Assembly: GCA_009377495.1 (NCBI GenBank)
Contig: WHTZ01000013.1
Coordinates: 46,289-110,288, forward strand
DNA: 64,000 nt
Direction: 5' to 3'
DNA from: Luteitalea sp.
GTDB taxonomy: Bacteria > Acidobacteriota > Vicinamibacteria > Vicinamibacterales > Vicinamibacteraceae
A model generated the notes under the pieces. That model was given only the letters and a program-made list of their open reading frames with translations. It was not told the origin of the DNA and searched no databases. This document shows, piece after piece, positions 7,804-22,439 of the stretch. Each line of letters begins with the position of its first letter. The first letter of the stretch is position 1. Position numbers and translations under genes: made by a program.

Positions 7804-9387
7804 TTGCAAAAGATAGCAGCAATTCCACATCCTTCTGCGTCTAGTGCGTCCCAATCGTCCTTGGCATCCCGGTTGTCACACGGTGGTCGCAGCGATACCG
7901 ACGGCCGGAGACATCCGATGACCAGAGACAGGGATCGGGAGGGCGGAACGGCGTCCCCAGGCGCTGGGAGCGCGTGGGGAGGCGCAGGCGACGTGCGTGT
8001 GCGGGCGCGTGACCAGCCGGAGCTCGAAGTTTGGACCGCTGTGTCGACCGCGTGGCGCACGACGCCCGGCGGGCTGCTGCGCGCGCAATTCGAGTTAGCG
8101 CTCACACATTTGGCCGGTGCCGCCTCGGCGCAAATTCGCGAGGGCACGCTCGCGCCCGGGGAAACCGCGTCGGAGGCGGCGCCCGGACTCCCCGATCGGG
8201 GCGTGTTGTTCGAGGTGATGCCTGGCGTCGTCTTGGAGGCGGTGCCGCATGACGGCACCGGCTTTGGACCGCGGCAGATGGCCATTCTCCACCAGGGCGT
8301 TCTGGCCGCAGCATTGGTGGTGGAGCTCGATCGATGGCGCACCGGAGCGCTGCGCGTGCCATCCCTGCTCGGCAGGCCCATGCCCGTGCCAGAGCTCATC
8401 GGCTCGAGCCCTGCCTTTCAACCATTGCTCGATCGCGTGGCGCGGGTGGCGCGCACCGATTTCGCCGTCCTCATCGAGGGTGAGAGCGGTGTCGGGAAGG
8501 AGCTCATTGCCCGTCGTATTCACGCGCTGAGTCGTCGAAGGCGTGGCCCGTTCGTCGCCGTCAACTGCGCCGCGCTGGTCGAAACGTTGGTCGAGGCAGA
8601 GCTGTTTGGTATCGAGGAGCGCACGGCCACGGGCGTCAGGGGGCGGCGAGGCAAGTTCGAGCACGCCGATGGCGGCACGCTGTTTCTCGACGAGGTGGCG
8701 GATCTCACGCTCCACGCGCAGGCCAAGCTGTTGCGTGCGCTTCAGGAGATGTCTGTCGAGCGCGTGGGCGGCCAGGGGACGCGTAGCGTGGACATTCGTC
8801 TCATTGCTGCGACGAACCGGAATCTCCTGCAGCTCGTCTCGGAGGGGCGTTTCCGGCTGGATCTCTTCTATCGACTGAACTGCCTCGAGATCTACGTGCC
8901 ACCCCTTCGTACGCGGCGTCAAGACATCATCGATCTCACGAAGGCGCTGCTCGATCGCCATCGTGCGCTGGGTGCGGATGACATCGCACCCGAGGCGCTC
9001 GAGGCGCTGCTCGGCTATGACTGGCCGGGCAACGTACGCGAGCTGGAGCGCGTGATCGAGCGGGCGGTAGCCCTCGGCAACGGCCCGGTGATCGAGCTAG
9101 AGGATTTGCCAACCGGGGTCACTGGCCGATACCGCGAGGTGCTCGTGCCGCGGGACGAGCCGGACGAAACCATGCGGGCGTGGGGGAGCCGGTACGCACG
9201 CCTCGTGCTCAGGCGCTGCGGCGGGAGGAAGCGCAAAGCATGTCGTATCCTCGACATCAGCTATCACACGCTGCAGGCATACCTGCGTTACCCGTTGAGA
9301 CCAACGGACGGTCCCCCTTCAGGTTTCGATGCCACCGATGGCGGGGGAAAGGGGGAAGGGGGAAAGGGGGAAGGGGTAAAGGGGTAA
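7804..9387 (+). CDS. Fis-family AAA+ enhancer-binding-like regulator with altered GAFTGA loop
   Basis: Up to 527 residues. The first 70 are low-complexity, so an ATG at 7918 (residue 39) is a credible alternative start. Residues 75-190 resemble a degenerate sensory domain. The AAA+ domain has Walker A GESGVGKE (226-233), Walker B TLFLDE (292-297) and a sensor region (AATNRNL). A Fis-type helix follows near residue 470 (GGRKRKACRILDISYHTLQAYL). The loop that should read GAFTGA reads RTATGV (273-278), so contact with sigma-54 is doubtful. The last ~15 residues (GKGEGGKGEG) are encoded by a G-rich intergenic repeat into which the frame runs. Target unknown. Confidence 0.85.
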   Translation: MQKIAAIPHPSASSASQSSLASRLSHGGRSDTDGRRHPMTRDRDREGGTASPGAGSAWGGAGDVRVRARDQPELEVWTAVSTAWRTTPGGLLRAQFELALTHLAGAASAQIREGTLAPGETASEAAPGLPDRGVLFEVMPGVVLEAVPHDGTGFGPRQMAILHQGVLAAALVVELDRWRTGALRVPSLLGRPMPVPELIGSSPAFQPLLDRVARVARTDFAVLIEGESGVGKELIARRIHALSRRRRGPFVAVNCAALVETLVEAELFGIEERTATGVRGRRGKFEHADGGTLFLDEVADLTLHAQAKLLRALQEMSVERVGGQGTRSVDIRLIAATNRNLLQLVSEGRFRLDLFYRLNCLEIYVPPLRTRRQDIIDLTKALLDRHRALGADDIAPEALEALLGYDWPGNVRELERVIERAVALGNGPVIELEDLPTGVTGRYREVLVPRDEPDETMRAWGSRYARLVLRRCGGRKRKACRILDISYHTLQAYLRYPLRPTDGPPSGFDATDGGGKGEGGKGEGVKG

Positions 9388-9671
9388 AGGGGGAAGACAG
9401 GTGCAAGGGGCAAGGGCTGTCTCAGGGAACAGGGAGCACCGACTAGCCGTGGTCCCTTTGAGACCTTGTCCCTGGCGCCCTAAGGGTTCGGTAAGAAATA
9501 AGATTGACATTATGGGCGTCGAGGCGCCCGGCTGGCAAGGCGCGAGGAGGGAGCATACAGGCCGTATGTGACCGACGAGCAACGCAGCCAGACGGGATGT
9601 ATCGGCGGCCAGAATGTTAACCTTATTCTTACCGCGCCCTAAGACTGCCCTTGGACCTCGCACCTTGCCCC
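9345..9671. repeat. heptad/octad palindromic repeat interrupted by an insertion
   Basis: The left half has GGGGGAA/GGGGTAAA repeats (from 9345), then GTGCAAGGGGCAAGGGCTGT, CTCAGGGAACAGGG and CTTGTCCCTGGCGCCC. The right half, GACTGCCCTTGGACCTCGCA followed by CCTTGCCCCT, is at 9643-9671. The left and right halves match the repeat downstream of gcvH (11317-11428), but here they are separated by the element at 9485-9633. No gene is seen in 9388-9811. Confidence 0.75.
9485..9633. mobile_element. 149-bp MITE-like element flanked by 10-bp direct repeats
   Basis: The left end GGTAAGAAATAAGATTGACA (9490-9509) and right end GTTAACCTTATTCTTACC (9616-9633) form imperfect inverted repeats about 33 bp long. 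The interior is GC-rich with a small hairpin CATAC-AGGCC-GTATG and no open frame of note. GCGCCCTAAG lies on both sides (9475-9484 and 9634-9643), as expected of a target duplication. The repeat at 11317-11428 has the same surrounding sequence without the element. Probably a non-autonomous element; no transposase is in the window. Confidence 0.65.
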
Positions 9672-9811
9672 TCACCCCTTTTCGTTCCCGCTCGCCTTGA
9701 CCCCCTCCGCCGCCCATAGTACCGTTCCTGGGCTGTGCCGCTGGCAAGTGTCCTTGGATGGGACGCGAGCTTCCGCGCTGGAAAGTGCCGCCAGTCGCGC
9801 AATCTTGACCC

Positions 9812-10933
9812 ATGAACCAGTCCGCGCCTCCGCTCAAGCAGACGTCCCTCCACGCCCGACATGTCGCGCACGGTGCACGGATGGTCCCCTTCGGCGGATG
9901 GGAAATGCCGGTCGAGTATACGGGTATTGCTGCCGAGCATCTCCTCGTCCGCACGCGCGCGGGCCTCTTCGATGTGAGCCACATGGGCGAGCTCGAGCTC
10001 GCCGGTCGAGACGCGTTGGCCGCCATCCAATACCTCACCAGCAACGACGCCAGTCGCCTGAGCCTGGGGCAGATTCAATATTCCGCTCTCACAACGCCGG
10101 AAGGCACGTTCGTCGATGATGTGCTGGTGTACCGTCTTGCGGATGAGCACTTCCTCCTCGTCGTCAACGCAGCCAACATCGAGAAAGACTTTGCCTGGAT
10201 CCGCAGGCACACGGCTGACCGCGGCGATGTCGTGCTGGTCAACACCAGCAACCGCTATGCGCTGCTCGCACTTCAGGGACCGGCTGCGTCGGACATCCTG
10301 CAACCGCTTACGGGTATCGAGCTCGCCAGCTTGAAGTACTACTGGTACGCTCACGGCGAGGTCGCCGGTGTGCGCGGATTCATTTCCCGAACGGGCTACA
10401 CAGGTGAGGAGGGCTTCGAGATCTTTGTGCCACCCGCGGCAGCGGAGCGCGTCTGGAACGCGTTGCTCGAAGCGGGCACCGAGTTCGACCTCCGGCCCTG
10501 TGGCTTGGGCGCACGTGACACGCTGCGTCTCGAAGCGGCCATGCGCCTCTACGGGCAGGACATCGATGAGACCACGACCGTGCTCGAGGCCGACCTCGGC
10601 TGGGTCATCGGCTGGAGCAAAGACGACTTCCTGGGAGCCGACCGCCTGCGCGCGCAAAAAACCGAAGGCGTGCCGCGAAAGCTCGTGGGCTTCGAGATTG
10701 AGGAGCGCGGCATTGCGCGGCATGGATACGACGTCTATCTGAACGGCGTGAAAGCCGGCGTCGTGACGAGTGGAACGCAGACGCCGTTCCTGAAGAAGGC
10801 TATTGGGTTGGCGTATTTGCCCGCAGGCGATGCGGTCGTGGACCGTGTATTCGAGGTCGACGTGCGCGGCCGTCGTGTCGCGGCGCGCGTCGTGCCGCTG
10901 CCGTTTTACAAACGCCCGAGGAGCGAACGCTGA
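9812..10933 (+). CDS. gcvT: aminomethyltransferase, glycine cleavage T protein
   Basis: A 373-residue folate-binding T protein that moves the methylene group of aminomethyl-lipoyl-H protein to tetrahydrofolate and releases ammonia. The N terminus (HARHVAHGARMVPFGGWEMPVEY), the FDVSHMGE block, the SRTGYTGEEGFE motif and the C-terminal barrel (ARHGYDVYLNGVKAGVVTSG, then KKAIGLAYLP) match the family across its usual length. The stop TGA overlaps the ATG of gcvH. It forms an operon with gcvH and gcvP. Confidence 0.97.
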   Translation: MNQSAPPLKQTSLHARHVAHGARMVPFGGWEMPVEYTGIAAEHLLVRTRAGLFDVSHMGELELAGRDALAAIQYLTSNDASRLSLGQIQYSALTTPEGTFVDDVLVYRLADEHFLLVVNAANIEKDFAWIRRHTADRGDVVLVNTSNRYALLALQGPAASDILQPLTGIELASLKYYWYAHGEVAGVRGFISRTGYTGEEGFEIFVPPAAAERVWNALLEAGTEFDLRPCGLGARDTLRLEAAMRLYGQDIDETTTVLEADLGWVIGWSKDDFLGADRLRAQKTEGVPRKLVGFEIEERGIARHGYDVYLNGVKAGVVTSGTQTPFLKKAIGLAYLPAGDAVVDRVFEVDVRGRRVAARVVPLPFYKRPRSER

Positions 10934-11316
10934 TGTATCCGGCTGACCTGAAGTACACCAACGATCACGAGTGGCTCCGCTCGCAGAACGACGGCCACGC
11001 GGAGGTCGGCATTACCGACTACGCCCAGCAGCAGCTCGGCGACGTGGTATTCGTCGAGCTGCCCGAGGTGGGCCGCGCTGTAGCGCAAGGGGAGGCGTTC
11101 GGCACGATAGAATCAGTGAAGGCGGTATCCGAGCTGTTCGCGCCCGTCGCGGGGGAGGTGACCGCCGTCAACACCGAGCTGCAGCAACATCCGGAGCAGA
11201 TGAACGCGAACCCGCACGCGGCGTGGATCATCAAGCTGCGTATCGCCAACGCGGCCGAAACCGACACCCTGCTCTCCAGCGAGCGCTACACGGAGATGGT
11301 GGGAGAGAAGGGGTAG
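10933..11316 (+). CDS. gcvH: glycine cleavage system H protein
   Basis: A 127-residue lipoyl carrier that shuttles the aminomethyl group between P, T and L proteins. The lipoylation site is Lys63 in GTIESVKAVSELF, and the flanking hammerhead (GDVVFVELPEVG and APVAGEV) is intact. The start ATG overlaps the gcvT stop (TGATG). The final residues and stop sit beside a G-rich repeat that begins at 11317. Confidence 0.97.
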   Translation: MYPADLKYTNDHEWLRSQNDGHAEVGITDYAQQQLGDVVFVELPEVGRAVAQGEAFGTIESVKAVSELFAPVAGEVTAVNTELQQHPEQMNANPHAAWIIKLRIANAAETDTLLSSERYTEMVGEKG

Positions 11317-11428
11317 AGGGGCAAGGTGCGAGGTCCAAGGGCTGTCTCAGGGAACAGGGACAGCCCTGGTCCCTCGAGATCTTGTCCCTGGCGCCTAGGA
11401 CTGCCCTTGGACGTCGCACCTTGCCCCT
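11317..11428. repeat. heptad palindrome between gcvH and gcvP
   Basis: The left arm starts at 11317 (AGGGGCAAGGTGCGAGG) and runs to 11342. It pairs with 11403-11428, ending CGCACCTTGCCCCT: 26 bp with one mismatch. The arm reads as heptads AGGGGCA, AGGTGCG, AGGTCCA. An inner hairpin AGGGAACAGGG / CCCTGGTCCCT sits near the tip. It may act as a transcriptional pause or mRNA stabiliser within the gcv operon. It is the uninterrupted twin of the repeat at 9345-9671. Confidence 0.8.
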
Positions 11429-11475
11429 CGCACCTGTCTTTGCCCTTTACCCTCTCTCCTTTGTCCCTAACGTTA

Positions 11476-14433
<2,958 letters not shown>

Positions 14434-15328
14434 GGGCCCGCTAGCCTAGTCTGTTCTCGAAAAGTCCACAGTAGCCGCTGCGTGATGGGGCCAGGACGAC
14501 TCGTGCCGATCGTGAGGTCGTCGATCATCACAATCGGGACGATCTCGCGCGTGGTGCTGGTGAGGAATGCTTCATCGGCGAGCGGAAGGTCCGCGTAGTG
14601 GAGCGTTGTCTCGTGCACGGGCAAGCGGAGCTGCCGACCGAGCTCGAAGACGAAGCCCCGCGTGATACCCGGCAGGATGCCCGCTTCGAGCGGCGGTGTG
14701 AGCACCTTGCCGTCGCGGACGAGGAAGAAGTTGCTTTGCGCACACTCGCTGATCTCGCCTCGGTAGTTGCGCATCAGGGCCTCGAAGGCCCCGCGCTTGT
14801 ACGCTTCCTGCATGGCGAGGGCATTGTTCAGCAGGTTGTTCGATTTGATGCGTGGGTTGACCGCTTCCGGGTGATTGCGGACGACCGAGACCAGAGAGAT
14901 CTTCACGCCGTTCTGGTAGGTGTCCTCGGAGGGGGGGACGAACGGCTTGACAATGATGATCAGGGTGGGGGAGGGGCAGGCATGGGGATCGTACACGATA
15001 TCGCCGACGCCACGCGTCAGGAGAATCCGCACGTACGCCTCACCCGGTAGCGGCGCGGCCGCCATTGTTGCAGACACCCGCTCGAGCAGCTCCTCGTCTG
15101 CGAACGGCACCACGAGCGCAATCCGCTCAGCCGAGGCGCGTAGCCGTGCGAGGTGCTGGGCGAAGCGGAACGGTGTACGGTCGTAAGTTCGCAATGTCTC
15201 GTAGACACCTTCGCCGAAGAGTAAGCCGTGGTCGAACACTGAAACCGTGGCTTCACGCTCGCTACAGATGCGTCCATCGACGTTCACAGTGGCTATCATG
15301 CATGCTCCTCACCGGCGCAAGATGGCTG

Positions 15329-15380
15329 GGTGACAACCCCCCTTCACCTTGTCACCCTGTCAGCCAATCACCTTGTCACA
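15329..15380. repeat. 8-bp imperfect tandem repeat with inverted repeat
   Basis: CACCTTGT, CACCCTGT, CAGCCAAT and CACCTTGT run head to tail (15345-15376). GGGTGACAA (15329-15337) is complementary to TTGTCACCC (15349-15357). It lies between the divergent aminotransferase and nnr genes and resembles a small member of the heptad palindrome family. Confidence 0.55.
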
Positions 15381-15404
15381 CCACTTGTACTTCGGTTCGC
15401 ATGG

Positions 15405-15439
15405 TGGTCGCAAGCGACCATGGGGCGGCGTGGTAGATT
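15405..15439 (+). promoter_or_regulatory. nnr promoter with inverted repeat, possibly leaderless
   Basis: TGGTCGC-AA-GCGACCA (15405-15420) is a perfect inverted repeat. It is followed by an extended -10 TGGTAGATT (15431-15439). The expected start of transcription falls at about 15446, directly on the nnr ATG at 15447, so the mRNA would have almost no leader. No Shine-Dalgarno is visible. Confidence 0.5.
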
Positions 15440-15446
15440 AGCCGCT

Positions 15447-17048
15447 ATGCGCGTCCTGAACGCCACACAAATGCGCGAGGCCGATCGATACACCATCGAC
15501 GAGATCGGCATTCCTTCGATGGTCCTGATGGAGAACGCTGGCCGCCAGGTTGTCGCGGCCATGGAGGCATGGTTCAAGCCGCTGGCTGAGAAGCGCATCG
15601 CCGTCATCGCCGGCCGTGGCAACAACGGCGGCGATGGCTTCGTGGTGGCGCGCACCCTGCTCGATCGCGTGCTCGAGGTGGGCGTGTTCCTGGTCGGCCG
15701 TGTCCAAGACGTGAGCGGTGACGCGCGCGCGAATCTCGAGATCCTCGGCAGGCTTGGCGTCTCCGTGGTGGAGGTCGCCGATGAGCAGTCCTGGGAGCTG
15801 CACTCCTCCGAAGCCCTGACAGCCGAGGTCGTGGTGGACGCGATCTTTGGGACGGGCTTCAGGGGGCCGCTCCACGGTGTGCTGCAAACGATCGTGGCAG
15901 ACCTCAACGCATCGGGCCTACCTGTCGTCGCGGTAGACGTGCCGAGCGGTTTGGTGGCCGACACGCAAGCGGTTACCGGCGAGGTCGTGCAGGCGACCCT
16001 CACGGTGACCTTGGCCGCCCCAAAGCCGGCGCAGGTTCTCTCACCAGCCTGCCGTCAGTGTGGCGAGCTGGTCGTGGCCGACATCGGCATTCCACCCTCG
16101 GTCATCGACGCCGTCGACGGTCCACGGCTCGAGATCATCACACGCGACATGCTGCATGGCCATGTCGAGCCGCGTGATCCGGAAGCGCACAAGGGGGACT
16201 TCGGGCGCATCCTGATCGTTGCGGGAACCAGGGGGAAGACCGGCGCTGCCCACATGGCCGCGCTCGCGGCCCTCAAGTCCGGCGCCGGTCTCGTGACGAT
16301 CGCCACGCCGCGCTCCTGTCAGCCCATGATCGCCGTCATGGCTCCGGAGTACATGACCGTGGCCCTACCGGAGGAGGGGGAGGACGGCCGTCTCGCCCCC
16401 GAGGCGCTCGACTTGGTCTTGGCCCAGCCCGCGGACGTCATCGCCGTTGGGCCGGGCCTTGGGACGGGCGACGCGATCACCGCGTTCGTCACGGCGCTGC
16501 TCGAGCAATCCGGTGTCCCGCTCGTGCTCGATGCGGACGCGCTGAATGCGTTTGCGACAGATCCGCTGCGCCTCCACGCGCGCGATGGCCTCGACGTGAT
16601 TGTGACGCCGCATCCCGGTGAGATGGCGCGCCTGCTGGGGACGACGGCCGACGAGGTGCAAGCTGACCGCGTCGCGGCCGCACGTGGCCTCGCCGAGCAG
16701 CGTGATCTGCACGTGATTCTCAAGGGGCACCGGACGCTGGTTGCGGCGCCGGATGGTGCGGTGGCCGTCAACCTGACCGGCAACCCAGGCATGGCGACCG
16801 GCGGCACCGGAGACGTGCTCACCGGCGTCGTGGCGGCCTGGCTCGCGCAGCTCCTGGATCCGGACGCGGCCTGCCGGCTGGCGGTTTACGTGCACGGCCT
16901 GGCTGGCGATCTCGCGCAGGCGGACTGTGGTGAGGTAGCGATGATCGCGACTGATGTCTTGGATCACTTGGGTGACGCGGTGTTGGAGCTCCAGGCTGGC
17001 CGCCGCGATACGGACACGGGCGACGATCCTCGAGGAGATCTCATCTGA
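15447..17048 (+). CDS. nnr: bifunctional NAD(P)H-hydrate epimerase / ADP-dependent dehydratase
   Basis: A 533-residue fusion that repairs hydrated NAD(P)H. The N-terminal YjeF domain (MREADRYTIDEIG, then AGRGNNGGDGFVVAR and VDAIFGTGFRGPL) epimerises the R form. The C-terminal ribokinase-like domain (KGDFGRILIVAG, PHPGEMARLLG, GNPGMATGGTGDVLTG) dehydrates the S form with ADP. The start at 15447 is chosen because MRVLNATQMREAD is the family N terminus; an in-frame upstream codon would add 39 unrelated residues. tsaE follows with overlapping or near-overlapping codons. Confidence 0.96.
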   Translation: MRVLNATQMREADRYTIDEIGIPSMVLMENAGRQVVAAMEAWFKPLAEKRIAVIAGRGNNGGDGFVVARTLLDRVLEVGVFLVGRVQDVSGDARANLEILGRLGVSVVEVADEQSWELHSSEALTAEVVVDAIFGTGFRGPLHGVLQTIVADLNASGLPVVAVDVPSGLVADTQAVTGEVVQATLTVTLAAPKPAQVLSPACRQCGELVVADIGIPPSVIDAVDGPRLEIITRDMLHGHVEPRDPEAHKGDFGRILIVAGTRGKTGAAHMAALAALKSGAGLVTIATPRSCQPMIAVMAPEYMTVALPEEGEDGRLAPEALDLVLAQPADVIAVGPGLGTGDAITAFVTALLEQSGVPLVLDADALNAFATDPLRLHARDGLDVIVTPHPGEMARLLGTTADEVQADRVAAARGLAEQRDLHVILKGHRTLVAAPDGAVAVNLTGNPGMATGGTGDVLTGVVAAWLAQLLDPDAACRLAVYVHGLAGDLAQADCGEVAMIATDVLDHLGDAVLELQAGRRDTDTGDDPRGDLI

Positions 17049-17479
17049 TCCGAACGGTTACGTCGAGCGAGCAGGAGACCATGACGCTTGCCGCGCGGTT
17101 AGCGGCGCAACTTCAACCGGGCGCAGTGGTGCTGCTCTTTGGTGACCTTGGCGCGGGCAAGACCGCCTTTGTCCGCGGTCTTGCCGAAGGGCTTGGCGTG
17201 GCGACAGAGGAGGTGAGCAGTCCCACCTTCACCCTCGTGCAAGAGTACCGCGGTCGACGGCTTTCGCTCTACCACGTCGACCTCTACCGCGTCTCCGGCG
17301 GGGAGGTTGACGACCTCGGCCTCGACGCTATCACCGACGAGGGCGTGGTCGCGATCGAGTGGGCGGATCGCCTACCGCGACCCATCCCTGGTGCCGTGGA
17401 AGTGCGGTTAGAAGACGCGGGTGACGACAAACGGCAGGTGACGATTCTAGGCGTGGAGCTTGCTCACTCGACGCGGTAG
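17045..17479 (+). CDS. tsaE: tRNA threonylcarbamoyladenosine biosynthesis ATPase TsaE
   Basis: A P-loop ATPase of the t6A37 tRNA modification complex (with TsaB, TsaD and TsaC). Walker A is GDLGAGKT, followed by [11 protein letters not shown] and YHVDLYR; C-terminal [10 protein letters not shown] is also typical. I place the start at a CTG (17045), overlapping the nnr stop, because GAGGAG lies seven bases upstream and the added residues [11 protein letters not shown] match the family N terminus. The next ATG (17081) would remove them and gives 132 residues. Its end overlaps the convergent guaB stop by 16 bases. Confidence 0.9.
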   Translation: MIRTVTSSEQETMTLAARLAAQLQPGAVVLLFGDLGAGKTAFVRGLAEGLGVATEEVSSPTFTLVQEYRGRRLSLYHVDLYRVSGGEVDDLGLDAITDEGVVAIEWADRLPRPIPGAVEVRLEDAGDDKRQVTILGVELAHSTR

Positions 17480-18996
17480 TTCGGCGCTTCCTTCGTGATG
17501 ATGACATCGTGCACGTGGCCCTCGCGATGGCCGGCCGGCGTGACGCGAATGAGCTGCCCTTCTCGTTGAAGTTGCTCGATGGTTCGGGCGCCGCAGTAAC
17601 CCATATTCGCGCGCAAGCCGCCGACGAGCTGGTGAACCATGGCCTCCACGCTGCCTTTGTGGGCGACACGCCCTTCGATGCCTTCCGGCACGAGCTTCTC
17701 GGTTCCGTCACCGTGCGAGGCGGTCTCGAGATCGAACTCGTCCTGAAAATATCGATCGCGACTGCCCCGGCGCATCGCGCCAATCGAGCCCATACCTCGG
17801 TAATCCTTGAAGCTCCGGCCCTGATAGAGGATCATCTCGCCCGGGCTCTCATCGGTGCCCGCAAACAAGCTCCCAATCATCACGGAGCTGGCGCCCACCG
17901 CCAGCGCCTTCGGGATGTCGCCCGAATATCGGATACCGCCATCGGCGATTACCGGCACCGCGTACTTCTCAGCCACCCGCGCACACTCTGCGATGGCCGT
18001 GATCATCGGGACGCCAATGCCCGCGACGACGCGGGTCGTGCAGATCGAGCCGGCGCCGATGCCCACCTTGACCGCGTCGACCCCAAGTCGACACAGCGCG
18101 TTCGTGGCGTCCGCTGTCGCGACGTTGCCGGCAACGAGATCGAGGTCCGGGAAGCGTTCGCGCAGCCGCGCAACCGCATCCATCACGCCCTGCGAGTGGC
18201 CGTGCGCCGTGTCCACGACCAACACGTCTACGTGCGCAGCCACGAGAGCGTCGGCGCGCTCCATCGTGTCCTTGGCGATCCCGATCGCGGCGCCGACGCG
18301 GAGTCGGCCCAGCGCGTCCTTGCATGCGCTGGGGTACTTGATGGCTTTTTGGATGTCCTTGACGGTGATGAGGCCCTTGAGCCGGAACTCTTGATCCACG
18401 ACCAGTAGCTTCTCGACCTTGTGCTGATGCAGAATCTCGCGCGATTGATCGAGGGTTGTGCCAACCGGCACCGTGATGAGGTCTCGTCGCGTCATCACCT
18501 CGGCGATGGGCCGGTCGAGCCTCGATTCAAATCGCAGATCCCGATTCGTCAGGATGCCAACGAGGCGGCCTTCCTTCTGGCCATCGTCGGTGATTGGGAC
18601 GCCAGAGATGCGGTACTGCCTCATGAGCGCGTGTGCATCGCTCAGCCGATGCTGCGGCGAGAGCGTGATGGGATTGACGATCATGCCGCTCTCGGAGCGC
18701 TTCACGCGGTCGACCTGCTTGGCGTGTTCGTCGATCGAGAGATTCTTGTGAACGATGCCAAGACCACCCTGCTGCGCGATGGCGACAGCCATCTCCGACT
18801 CGGTGACGGTGTCCATGGCCGCGCTCGCGAGTGGCACATTGAGGCGCAGATGACGCGTGAACCGCGTCGAAACATCCACCTGGCTCGGCAGCACGTCCGA
18901 GTGGCGTGGCACCAACAGCACATCGTCATAGGTGAGCGCCGTCATGAGGCCCCGCTCGATCTGCAGGGCTGGCGTGAGCGCGGTCATCAGCTCCAT
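17464..18996 (-). CDS. guaB: inosine-5'-monophosphate dehydrogenase
   Basis: Oxidises IMP to XMP with NAD+, the committed step of guanine nucleotide synthesis. The barrel ([33 protein letters not shown]) holds two CBS modules, the catalytic loop [13 protein letters not shown] with its Cys, and the active-site flap ending (YFQDEFDLE, then [13 protein letters not shown]). Possible starts are ATG 18996, 18987 or 18945; the last gives about 493 residues, nearer the usual length. I list the longest because GGATG precedes it. The frame continues upstream only through the repeat at 19014-19092. It follows secA on the same strand. Confidence 0.96.
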   Translation of the reverse strand: MELMTALTPALQIERGLMTALTYDDVLLVPRHSDVLPSQVDVSTRFTRHLRLNVPLASAAMDTVTESEMAVAIAQQGGLGIVHKNLSIDEHAKQVDRVKRSESGMIVNPITLSPQHRLSDAHALMRQYRISGVPITDDGQKEGRLVGILTNRDLRFESRLDRPIAEVMTRRDLITVPVGTTLDQSREILHQHKVEKLLVVDQEFRLKGLITVKDIQKAIKYPSACKDALGRLRVGAAIGIAKDTMERADALVAAHVDVLVVDTAHGHSQGVMDAVARLRERFPDLDLVAGNVATADATNALCRLGVDAVKVGIGAGSICTTRVVAGIGVPMITAIAECARVAEKYAVPVIADGGIRYSGDIPKALAVGASSVMIGSLFAGTDESPGEMILYQGRSFKDYRGMGSIGAMRRGSRDRYFQDEFDLETASHGDGTEKLVPEGIEGRVAHKGSVEAMVHQLVGGLRANMGYCGARTIEQLQREGQLIRVTPAGHREGHVHDVIITKEAPNYRVE

Positions 18997-19013
18997 GTGA
19001 TCATCCACGATTG

Positions 19014-19092
19014 ACAAGGTGCCAGGTGCGAGGGCTGTCTCAGGAACAAGGGACCCTGAAGCCTGAGACAGCCCTGGCACCTCGCACCTTGT
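19014..19092. repeat. 31-bp-arm heptad palindrome between secA and guaB
   Basis: The left arm begins ACAAGGTGCCAGGTGCG and ends GGCTGTCTCAGG (19014-19044). The right arm begins CCTGAGACAGCCC and ends CACCTCGCACCTTGT (19062-19092). The arms are complementary over 31 bp with two mismatches, around a 17-nt loop. A further C-rich heptad run (TACCTCGCACCTTCATCTTG) follows. It could form a very stable hairpin in the secA-guaB transcript. Confidence 0.82.
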
Positions 19093-19129
19093 ACCTCGCA
19101 CCTTCATCTTGTCACTGTGTTCGTCAACC

Positions 19130-22147
<3,018 letters not shown>

Positions 22148-22214
22148 GGAGAGTTACCAACTCCAGCTATTTTACGGGCTTGCGAGGACTGTGACAAGGT
22201 GTCTCGCAAGCGCA

Positions 22215-22367
22215 GGTGCTTAACGGAAATGCGGGTCACGACGATCGCCAGAACGATGGAGAAAAAGGGGACAGGCCCCTTTTTCGTCGGCGTTGGTTCT
22301 CGAAAAAGGGGCCTGTCCCCTTTTTCCGACCCTCGAGATCTCGCGACCCCCATTTCCGTTAAGCACC
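22215..22367. mobile_element. nested inverted-repeat element upstream of secA
   Basis: The outer arms GGTGCTTAACGGAAATG (22215-22231, arm to 22237) and the complementary CATTTCCGTTAAGCACC (22351-22367) match over 23 bp with one mismatch. Inside are two 25-bp arms (22261-22285 and 22302-22326), GAAAAAGGGGACAGGCCCC and onward, that are perfect inverted copies. CGCAAGCGCA (22205-22214) and CGCGAGCGCA (22369-22378) flank it as a near-perfect direct repeat. GGGGACAGGC-type palindromes are often found in REP/RAYT-mobilised elements. No transposase is present. C-rich heptads fill 22379-22437. Confidence 0.6.
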
Positions 22368-22439
22368 CCGCGAGCGCAGGGTCCCTTGTCCCTGAGACCT
22401 CTCGCCCTCGCCCCTCGCCCCTTGCACCTTGCCGCTTCT

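Noticed and set aside
9301..9400. G-rich runs as a CRISPR-like or satellite array.
   Set aside because: Units are 7-8 bases with no spacers and no cas genes; they are low-complexity tandem repeats.
11326..11475. N-terminal extension of GcvP by 50 residues.
   Set aside because: Those codons come from the heptad palindrome; the family N terminus begins at the ATG at 11476.
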